A stretch of 64,000 nt of DNA from Chloroflexota bacterium (GTDB lineage: Bacteria; Chloroflexota; Anaerolineae; UBA1429), in assembly GCA_012729455.1 (NCBI GenBank), contig JAAYDC010000006.1:153782-217781 (forward strand), written 5' to 3'. Shown here one piece after another: positions 8,293 through 14,944 of this stretch; positions within the stretch are counted from its first letter, which is position 1, and the number at the start of each line of letters is the position of its first letter. A program made the translations under genes and the position numbers. Under the pieces are notes generated by a model, which was not told where the DNA came from, ran no database searches, and worked only from the letters and a program-made list of their open reading frames with translations.

Positions 8293-11040
8293 TTATGGGA
8301 CGGGCGTTTCCGTCGCAGGTTCAGGTTCAGGAGGAAGCGTCGGCGCCGGCTCGGTCGTAGCGGTGGAAGTTGGCGGCTCGGTAGGCGGAGGCGGTACAGA
8401 GGTCGCCGTTTCATCCGGCTCGGGTGTCACCGTTGGCGGCGCCGGTGTGGGAGTTTCCTTGGTTGGCTTGGGTGTATGACTCGGTTTTTCTTCGGGCTTT
8501 AACGTCGGCTTCTCGGGAGTAGGCGTCGGCTGGTTGTTGAGGATCTCGACGATCACCCGCGCCTCATAGGTATGGCCGGTCTGGTCGTGCACCACCACGC
8601 GCAGGGTGTAGACGCCATCGGGCAGCGTGCGGGTATCCCACCGCATCAGCACGCCACTCACCACCATCTGGTGCTGCTGGCCTGTGAGGGTGCCCCAGCC
8701 GATCGGATCAGTGCCCTCGCCATATTCGACTATGTAATAGTCAAACCCATCTACCTGGGTAGAGCCACGAATCTGGGCTATCCCCGAAAGCGGCAGCGAC
8801 GGCGCCGAAATTTCGACATTACTGGGGGCAGTGTGGATATCGCAGGTTTCGCGACCCGGCACAGGATTGCCATTGGCAGCCAGCCAGTCATCCCATTGGG
8901 GACCGTAATCCTCCACCGGCTGGTCTTGGACCGTCTCGAGCGGACAGTAGGTGTTTGCCAACTTGTTCGAAACCGTGCAAATGTGCTGACGCACATGCAC
9001 CGTACAAGGCTCTTTGGGAAGGTAATCTACAGCAAAGAGCTCGGTTTTGCCAGATGGGCAATCCGGGTTGCGCAGCATGCCCGAAAGGGCACAGACCTCG
9101 AGCTCGACGATACCCTCCGGGCGCTGGAAGTCCGGGTGGTCGCTGTTGGCCAAGGCGATTAGCATAAAATCGTGCCAGATGGGGCCGGCACCGAACGAAC
9201 CGCCCACGCCCTTCATCTCCGAGTAATCGGCATTGCCCACCCACACGCCGGTGACCAGATCGGGAGTGTAGCCGATGGTGTAGCCATCGCGGTAATCGTT
9301 GGTAGTACCGGTCTTGGCTGCAGCCGGGAAACCGAGCACCAGCGGGTTATCTACACCAAAGACGATGCTGCGCGCTTCGTTATCCGAGAGGATATCGGTG
9401 ATCAGATACGCCAGGCGGTTATCGACCACCTGCGGCTGGTCGAAGGGTTGGTCAGGAATCAGCACTTGACCATCCACCGATTCGATGCGCAAAACCGTGC
9501 GCGGTGTCACCAGTCGGCCTTCGTTGGCCAACCCAGCGTAGGCAGCAGTCATCTGCAGCAGACTGACCTCGCCGCCGCCCAGAGTAAGCGAGAGACCATA
9601 GTAATCAGCAGTGAGGGTGTCGACACCAAAGCGGAACATCATCTCGATCAACGCCGGTATGCCCACCTGTTGCAGCGTGTATACAGCCGGGATGTTGCGC
9701 GAGGTAGCGAGCGCCACACGCAGCGAGATCGGTCCCAGCTCTTTCATATCGACATTGGTTGGGTGGAAGGGCTCGTTGGCTCCGTCGGGGAAATCCTGCT
9801 CCACGTCCATCAGCATGGTGGCGGGCGTCCAACCCTTTTCAAAGGCCGCCAGAAAGGTAAAGGGCTTGATGGTTGAACCGGGCTGGCGCATGCTGCGCGC
9901 AATGTTGACCTGCCCGCTGATCTCGGCGTTGTTAAAATCGGCGCTGCCCACCATGGCGAGCACATCGCCGTTACGCGGGTCGATTGCCACCAACGAACCG
10001 TTGGTCACGTGGTAATCGGCCAGAACCGCGACACGCTCAGCAACGATGCGTTCGGCCTCGCGCTGTAGTCCGAGATCGAGCGTGGTATAGACCTGCAGAC
10101 CGCCTTTATAAAGCGCCTCGGTGCCATACTGGGCCTCGATCAGCTCGCGCACATACATCACCAGGTGCGGCGCCTGGATCGAGGTCGTCTGCTGGATGAT
10201 GCCCAGCGGCTCAGCAGCGGCGGCATCTGCCTCGGCCTGGGTGATGTATTCGGCGGTCACCATTAGGTCGAGCACTACACGGCGCCGTTCAAGCGCGGCA
10301 TCCGGATACAGGCAGGGGTCATACATGGCGGGCGACTGCAACAAGCCGGCGATCAGGGCCGACTCCGCCAGTGTCAGGTCGGAGGCCTTTTTACTGTAAT
10401 ACGATTCAGCAGCGGCATTGATACCGTAGGCCAGATTGCCAAAGTAAACCTCATTGAGGTAAGCCTCGAGGATTTCCTCTTTACTGTAACGGCGCGTGAT
10501 TTCACCCGCCAGGATGGCTTCTCTGATCTTGCGTGACATGCTCTGTTCGGTCGACAGGAACACGTTCTTGACCAGCTGCTGGGTGATGGTGCTGGCGCCC
10601 GAGACGGTGCGCCTAGCCCGCAGATTCTGGTAGATAGCACGCAAAATACTGGGGATGCTAAAGCCGGGGTTGCTGAAAAAGGTGCGGTCTTCGGTAGCGA
10701 CGACGGCCTTTATCACCCATGGTGAGATCTGGTCATACTTGACGAGGGTTCTGCGGCCGCCCTCCGGGTCGAATACATCATACAAGAGGATGCCGTTGCG
10801 GTCATAGATGCGCGTGCTCTGGAATCGGACCACGCGCTGGTGAAGCTCCTGGGGAGAAGGCAGGTCGCGGGCATAAAAGATATAGATGGCAATGCTGGCG
10901 AGGACTGCCAGTACGATCGCGCCGGTGGTGCCCAGGAAGGCATACATCAGCCCCTGGCTAAAGCGTTTGCCTGCCGAGGGATGATAAGCTGGATCAGGCA
11001 CAAAGTGTGCATACGGGTTAGCGGGATAGTTCGGCGCCAT
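8293..11040 (-). CDS. class A penicillin-binding protein (PBP1A-type) with Ig-like and Thr/Pro-rich C-terminal extension
   Basis: A 915-residue bifunctional peptidoglycan synthase. A single membrane anchor spans about 34-56. The GT51 glycosyltransferase domain has catalytic E117 in VVATEDRTFF, plus GASTITQQLVKNVFLS and RKIREAILAGEI. The transpeptidase has SxxK (S389-T-I-K392), SxN (S447-R-N) and KTGTT (K576). After about residue 680 there is an Ig-like beta domain (YYIVEYGEGTDPIGW...GVLMRWDTRTLPDGVYTLRV), then a tail of about 80 residues rich in T-P-x-P-E. The same Ig-like domain occurs in the secreted protein at 22932. ATG 11040 follows AGGA. It has its own promoter and lies downstream of the ABC-F gene. 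Confidence 0.94.
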   Translation of the reverse strand: MAPNYPANPYAHFVPDPAYHPSAGKRFSQGLMYAFLGTTGAIVLAVLASIAIYIFYARDLPSPQELHQRVVRFQSTRIYDRNGILLYDVFDPEGGRRTLVKYDQISPWVIKAVVATEDRTFFSNPGFSIPSILRAIYQNLRARRTVSGASTITQQLVKNVFLSTEQSMSRKIREAILAGEITRRYSKEEILEAYLNEVYFGNLAYGINAAAESYYSKKASDLTLAESALIAGLLQSPAMYDPCLYPDAALERRRVVLDLMVTAEYITQAEADAAAAEPLGIIQQTTSIQAPHLVMYVRELIEAQYGTEALYKGGLQVYTTLDLGLQREAERIVAERVAVLADYHVTNGSLVAIDPRNGDVLAMVGSADFNNAEISGQVNIARSMRQPGSTIKPFTFLAAFEKGWTPATMLMDVEQDFPDGANEPFHPTNVDMKELGPISLRVALATSRNIPAVYTLQQVGIPALIEMMFRFGVDTLTADYYGLSLTLGGGEVSLLQMTAAYAGLANEGRLVTPRTVLRIESVDGQVLIPDQPFDQPQVVDNRLAYLITDILSDNEARSIVFGVDNPLVLGFPAAAKTGTTNDYRDGYTIGYTPDLVTGVWVGNADYSEMKGVGGSFGAGPIWHDFMLIALANSDHPDFQRPEGIVELEVCALSGMLRNPDCPSGKTELFAVDYLPKEPCTVHVRQHICTVSNKLANTYCPLETVQDQPVEDYGPQWDDWLAANGNPVPGRETCDIHTAPSNVEISAPSLPLSGIAQIRGSTQVDGFDYYIVEYGEGTDPIGWGTLTGQQHQMVVSGVLMRWDTRTLPDGVYTLRVVVHDQTGHTYEARVIVEILNNQPTPTPEKPTLKPEEKPSHTPKPTKETPTPAPPTVTPEPDETATSVPPPPTEPPTSTATTEPAPTLPPEPEPATETPVP

Positions 11041-11066
11041 AACACGTCCTGAGGTTATGATGATTC

Positions 11067-11096
11067 ATTGTATGCCAAAACACCTCACCTGACCAA
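11067..11096 (-). promoter_or_regulatory. promoter of the PBP gene
   Basis: On the minus strand, TTGGTC (11096-11091), an 18-base spacer and TACAAT (11072-11067), in the 65-base gap after the ABC-F gene. Confidence 0.5.
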
Positions 11097-11105
11097 AGGT
11101 CGCGT

Positions 11106-12764
11106 TCAACGCAGTATGCGCAGGTAGCTCTCGTAATCTGGCAGGCGCTGGATGGAGGTGTCCTCGATTGTCCAAACCGCGCTGGCATAGCGCTGCGCAA
11201 AATAGCGGTCGTGCACCACTGCCAACACTGTACCGCTGAAACCAGCCAGGGCGTGCTCAAAACGCTCGCGCGAGGGGATATCGAGGTGATTAATGGGCTC
11301 ATCCAGCAAGAGCAGGTTGCAGCGCTGCAAGACGAGTATCCCCAACGCCAGGCGGGCACGCTCACCGTAACTCAGGCTGCCCGAGGGCGTGAAAACCTCG
11401 TCGCCCTTGAAAAGGAAATAGTGCAGAAAAGTGCGCGCTTGTGATTCGTCCAGCGCAGCATTGGCGCGCACCAGGTCGTAGGGGGACAGGGCGGCATCAA
11501 TAGTATCCTGGCTTTGCGAAAGGTAACCGACCTTGACATTACTCCCCAGGCGTACACTGCCCTGGCTGGGCGGCTCGAGACCCATGATGATGCGCAGGAG
11601 GGTGGTTTTGCCGGTGCCGTTGGGCCCCAGTAGGACGATGCGTTCCTGGCGACGCAGGGTTAGGTAAACGTCTTTAAACAGTACCAGGTCGCCAAAGCGC
11701 TTGCCGAGATCCTGCAGAATGAGCACATCCTGGCCAGATTCAGGCGTTTCGGCGAACTCGAGCTTTATATCGTAGCTTTGTTGCGGTTTTTCCAAGTGGT
11801 CTTCCGAGTTCAACATGCGCTCGATGCGCTTGCGGTGCACTACCGCAGCACGCGCCACCTTGAGGGCACGCTTACGCCAGTAAAAGTCGATCGTCTCGCC
11901 CTCGATCTTACGCGCCTGGCCCTCCAAGCCGCGCACGGTGCTCTGCAGCCCGGCAATGCGCACCTCCTGCTCGCGGTAGGCTTGGGCATATTTCACGCGT
12001 TCGGTCTCTTTGGCGGCGGTATAGTCGCTATAGTTGCCCGCATAATTCGTCATCGTCTGTTTTTGGGGGTCGATTTCTAGGATGCGGTTGACAACCTGAT
12101 CCAAAAAAGTGCGGTCGTGCGAGACGATCAGCATGCCGGCGCGCGAGCGGCTGAGGTAGCGCTCCAGCCACTGCAAACCGCTGATATCGAGGTGGTTGGT
12201 GGGTTCGTCCAGGATGAGAAACGCCGGCCGAGAAAGCAAAAGCTGCGCCAGGCCGAGGCGCGTCTTTTGCCCGCCGGAGAGAATCGCCACCGGCTGGTCG
12301 AGAGCCAGGCTATCCAGGTTGAGGCCTGCCAGGATCTCTTTGAGTTCGTGCTCCTGCACGCTCTGGTCGGCGCTCGAGAGGCGCTCCAGCACCTCATGAT
12401 AGGCTGCTTCGACTGCCTCGCGGTTATCCAGCTGCGCCCGGGTGAGCTGTTCGGCCAGGCGCTCCAATTCGGCAGCCAAGGCGTCGTCATCATGGCGCTC
12501 ACCGCCCAGGTAGGCCCGTAGCGTGGCATCTGCCGGCAAGTCGAGTGCTTGCGGCAAATAACCGACCGCACTCATGGGCACGTCCCAGCGCACTGCACCG
12601 CTATCGGATGACTCTTCGCCCAGGATGATGCGGATGAGGGTGGTCTTGCCGGAACCGTTGGGCCCGACAAGGCCGACACGTTCGCCGGCGTTGATCACGG
12701 TGCTGGCCTGCTTGAACAGCAGCCGGCCGCCATAGCTTTTGGTGATATCAGACAGGTGCAGCAT
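11106..12764 (-). CDS. ABC-F family ribosome-protection-type ATPase
   Basis: A 552-residue cytosolic protein with two ABC domains and no membrane segment. Domain 1 has Walker A GPNGSGKTT (34-42), signature LSGGQ (162-166) and FLILDEPTNHLD. Domain 2 has GPNGTGKTT (370-378), signature LSYGE and LLLLDEPINHLD. The interdomain linker (about 236-330) is long, helical and basic (DFYWRKRALKVARAAVVHRK). This is the P-site tRNA interaction motif that separates antibiotic-protection ABC-F proteins from short-linker housekeeping ones. Whether this one confers resistance is inference. The start ATG 12764 has AGAAGG upstream and lies 17 bases inside the HAD gene, so the two are translationally coupled. Upstream control is by the attenuator-like leader at 13398-13578. 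Confidence 0.9.
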   Translation of the reverse strand: MLHLSDITKSYGGRLLFKQASTVINAGERVGLVGPNGSGKTTLIRIILGEESSDSGAVRWDVPMSAVGYLPQALDLPADATLRAYLGGERHDDDALAAELERLAEQLTRAQLDNREAVEAAYHEVLERLSSADQSVQEHELKEILAGLNLDSLALDQPVAILSGGQKTRLGLAQLLLSRPAFLILDEPTNHLDISGLQWLERYLSRSRAGMLIVSHDRTFLDQVVNRILEIDPQKQTMTNYAGNYSDYTAAKETERVKYAQAYREQEVRIAGLQSTVRGLEGQARKIEGETIDFYWRKRALKVARAAVVHRKRIERMLNSEDHLEKPQQSYDIKLEFAETPESGQDVLILQDLGKRFGDLVLFKDVYLTLRRQERIVLLGPNGTGKTTLLRIIMGLEPPSQGSVRLGSNVKVGYLSQSQDTIDAALSPYDLVRANAALDESQARTFLHYFLFKGDEVFTPSGSLSYGERARLALGILVLQRCNLLLLDEPINHLDIPSRERFEHALAGFSGTVLAVVHDRYFAQRYASAVWTIEDTSIQRLPDYESYLRILR

Positions 12765-13398
12765 GTTCACCTTCTTGCATGCTGGAGGCAGGTTGCTCGG
12801 TTGGCAGGTAAACCTGCAGCTGGCGGTCGAGTTCGTCTTCGCCGACATACCACAGGATGTGCATGCCCTGCGCGGCAGCCGCCGCGACACTTTCGGCACG
12901 GTCATCGATAAAGAGCGCTTCGTGCGCCGCGACCCCTTCGGTGCGCAGCACCTTGAGAAATATGCCGGCATCCGGCTTGGTCACGCCCAGATCGCATGAG
13001 ATGTAGATGGCGTCCAGATGCGCGGTCAGTCCGTGCTGCTCCAGAAGGGGCGCGATCACATCTGAAGCGTTACTGAGGAGTGCCACGCGATAGTGTGCGC
13101 GCATGCGATCGACCCAGGCAAGCACTCTCGGATTCACCGCAAAGGCGCCCCAGAGCTCGGCGCGCATCACCTGCAGCTCCTGCGGGGTTGCCAGCGGAAA
13201 CTGACTTGCGAGGCTCTCCCAGTAGGCATGATCACTGATCTCGCCGATCTCGGAGAGCCGGCAGCCTTCACTCTCCCAGAGGATCCGGCGCAGTTCTTCG
13301 GTCGTGAGCCCATATTTGGCCGCCCAGCGCGCCTTGATGTGCGCATCATCGGCTTTCATTACCACACCACCGCAATCGAACAAAACCAGTTTGATCAT
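12748..13398 (-). CDS. HAD-superfamily phosphatase (subfamily IA)
   Basis: A 216-residue soluble phosphatase. ATG 13398 follows AGGAG by eight bases; the 25 extra residues in the longer frame would be read through the terminator. Motif I is VLFDCGGVV (nucleophile D8; the usual second Asp is Gly, as in the FDxGGV/GNV branch that includes YihX). Motif II is VALLSNASD, followed by a Lys in motif III (GVTKPDAGIF) and motif IV ALFIDDRAESVAAAAAQGM. The branch includes sugar-phosphate and nucleotide phosphatases; the substrate is unknown. Its last 17 bases overlap the ABC-F gene, an unusual partner that implies co-expression. Confidence 0.88.
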   Translation of the reverse strand: MIKLVLFDCGGVVMKADDAHIKARWAAKYGLTTEELRRILWESEGCRLSEIGEISDHAYWESLASQFPLATPQELQVMRAELWGAFAVNPRVLAWVDRMRAHYRVALLSNASDVIAPLLEQHGLTAHLDAIYISCDLGVTKPDAGIFLKVLRTEGVAAHEALFIDDRAESVAAAAAQGMHILWYVGEDELDRQLQVYLPTEQPASSMQEGEHAAPV

Positions 13399-13425
13399 CC
13401 TTATGACTCCTCGCAGAAATAGAAA

Positions 13426-13451
13426 ACGCCGCAGGCACAGCCCGCGGCGTT
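13426..13451 (-). terminator. intrinsic terminator inside the HAD/ABC-F leader (candidate attenuator)
   Basis: On the minus strand, AACGCCGCGGG pairs with CCTGCGGCGTT across a five-base loop (about 11 pairs, one G-T), followed by TTTTCTATTTCT. It lies between the promoter at 13578-13550 and the HAD start at 13398, so transcripts from that promoter must read through it. It would also stop transcripts coming from the upstream glycosidase operon. Confidence 0.8.
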
Positions 13452-13503
13452 GATGTCCATATAACGATCGCAAACAGATCCGACCATGGGCAAGTGCTGC
13501 TGG

Positions 13504-13524
13504 TTAGATCTGGCTGGTCGTCAT
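13504..13524 (-). CDS. putative six-residue leader peptide (MTTSQI)
   Basis: A six-codon ORF with the best ribosome-binding site in the area: GGAGG seven bases before ATG 13524. It begins about 20 bases after the predicted transcription start and about 55 bases before the terminator hairpin. An even shorter ORF (MEADE) overlaps it upstream, with its TGA inside the second ATG. Very short leader peptides that control ABC-F resistance genes by ribosome stalling are known, for example for msrD. The assignment here rests on layout only. Confidence 0.5.
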   Translation of the reverse strand: MTTSQI

Positions 13525-13549
13525 TCGTCTGCCTCCATGTACTTATCGC

Positions 13550-13578
13550 AGTATAAAGCCGGCGCGCTCACTTGTCAA
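13550..13578 (-). promoter_or_regulatory. near-consensus promoter for the leader peptide-HAD-ABC-F unit
   Basis: On the minus strand, TTGACA (13578-13573), a 17-base spacer and TATACT (13555-13550). The -35 box lies in the last codons of the upstream gene. No annotated gene other than the leader ORF lies between this promoter and the terminator. Confidence 0.8.
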
Positions 13579-14944
13579 TGGATACAATGCGGCAACCGGA
13601 GCCGTCGGTCACCTCGATCCTGCGGCCGTCGAGCTCCAGCCAGGCGCGCTGCCCTTCAGAGCCCGCGAAATCGCTGCGGCGCACCAGCAGGCGATCGCCC
13701 AGACGCAGCGCCGATAGCACGGCGCCCTCGCGCCGCGGTACATCAAAGGTTACCGGCACGCCACCTGTCAGGAACTCGGCATATTCGAGCGACTCGGCCC
13801 ACGTCTCATGCAAGAGAGGCGCCTCGTGGGCTGCCTCGTCATCCGGGCACCACGAGAAAAAGGCGTCGTGTCCGCGCAACAGGGCATGCCACAATAGCTC
13901 ACGATAAGCCGCCTCGGACATCGGTTGCACGTGCCCCAAGCCCTCAGCGGGCGGATCCGTCACATTATGGTGCACAAAGCTGATGATCGGCAGGCCCCTG
14001 GGGGCGCTCTGGCCGGCATTTGAGGCTACCTTGAGCATATTGTAGAACCAGCGGTAGTCCGTCGTATAGTCGTACCAGTCGTAGGTGCGGTACCAGGTAT
14101 ACATCACCGGCATGGCAAAGCTGTAGCCAGTTCCGCTGAACTCGTCTGCCCAAGGCCGCGCCGGCTCACGCGCATCAAAAGCGTGCGGCAGGCTGGGTTT
14201 AAAACGCTCGAAATAATCGTACCAGTAACGCCAGCCATTGTGTGGATAGACCGCATAGTTGCCCACCAGCGCCTGCGGCCAGCGGCTCAGGAGCGGCTGC
14301 GCATAGACCTGCCGTTGCATCTCTCCGCGCAGCGTGCGCAGGGTGTGCTGAAAGCTGGTGAAATCCTCGATCTGCGGCAGCTGTGCGCGGCAGCGCGAGC
14401 ATCGCTTGCTGTGCTCCCAGGCGTCGTTCCACTCGAGCGGACCGTCGACTTCCCAGTCGGAGTATACAAACCCGAGCTGCAAGCCGGCGCGCTGATAGGC
14501 ATCGGCGTAGAATTCGACCTGCGAACGGATCGCTCCATAGCGCTGCTCGATGCCAAAGGGGCAGCCCATCGGCACCTTGCCGAACGAGTCGTCGAAAAAG
14601 GACTGTCTCTGGTCATCAACATGCGCCGTCGCAGGTGAGCCATCGAAGAAACTATACAGCGGGGCGATGCAGTTGGCGCCCACCAGCAACCCCAGCTCCT
14701 GCTGGATGCGCCCCAGTCTCAACGCCTGCGCCAGGCTCTCGTCGCGCTCATCGCCAGTGGTCCACCTGGCCAGCATGGCGATGCCGCGACGATCCAGCTC
14801 GCGCAGGGCGTCGGCCAGGGCGGTGTCGGAAAGATCCGGCGTGCCCTGCAGCTGCCACAAAAAGAGCGGCAGACGCTCGCCGCGCGGCCAGCGCAGCGGC
14901 TGGGTGCGTTCCAGGATCATCTGGAGGTGCGCCAGGCTGGTCAC
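13568..14944 (-). CDS. orphan TIM-barrel-like protein, possible glycoside hydrolase
   Basis: A 458-residue protein without a signal peptide. I do not recognise the family. It has glycosidase-like features: aromatic-rich segments (NGWRYWYDYFERF, MYTWYRTYDWYDYTTDYRWF), acidic strand ends (GFVYSDWEVDGPLEW), a Cys pair (CSRCRAQL) and a small C-terminal beta domain of the GRRIEVTDG type seen after GH barrels. FFSWCPDDEAAHEAP could hold a late-barrel acidic residue. Its start overlaps the stop of the GH106-like gene by four bases (ATGA), so it is translated from the same mRNA and probably acts on the same glycan. Function remains unassigned. Confidence 0.65.
   Translation of the reverse strand: MTSLAHLQMILERTQPLRWPRGERLPLFLWQLQGTPDLSDTALADALRELDRRGIAMLARWTTGDERDESLAQALRLGRIQQELGLLVGANCIAPLYSFFDGSPATAHVDDQRQSFFDDSFGKVPMGCPFGIEQRYGAIRSQVEFYADAYQRAGLQLGFVYSDWEVDGPLEWNDAWEHSKRCSRCRAQLPQIEDFTSFQHTLRTLRGEMQRQVYAQPLLSRWPQALVGNYAVYPHNGWRYWYDYFERFKPSLPHAFDAREPARPWADEFSGTGYSFAMPVMYTWYRTYDWYDYTTDYRWFYNMLKVASNAGQSAPRGLPIISFVHHNVTDPPAEGLGHVQPMSEAAYRELLWHALLRGHDAFFSWCPDDEAAHEAPLLHETWAESLEYAEFLTGGVPVTFDVPRREGAVLSALRLGDRLLVRRSDFAGSEGQRAWLELDGRRIEVTDGSGCRIVSIDK

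Noticed and set aside
8293-8560. Tandem-repeat DNA in the PBP tail and similar Thr/Pro stalks at 20000 and 23300
   Set aside because: The repeats are at the codon level (T-P-x-P) and irregular at the DNA level. They are a protein linker and not a satellite or CRISPR.
12765-12971. N-terminal extension of the ABC-F protein
   Set aside because: It is read out of frame through the HAD gene. The ABC-F fold begins at M-L-H-L-S-D (12764), with its own ribosome site.
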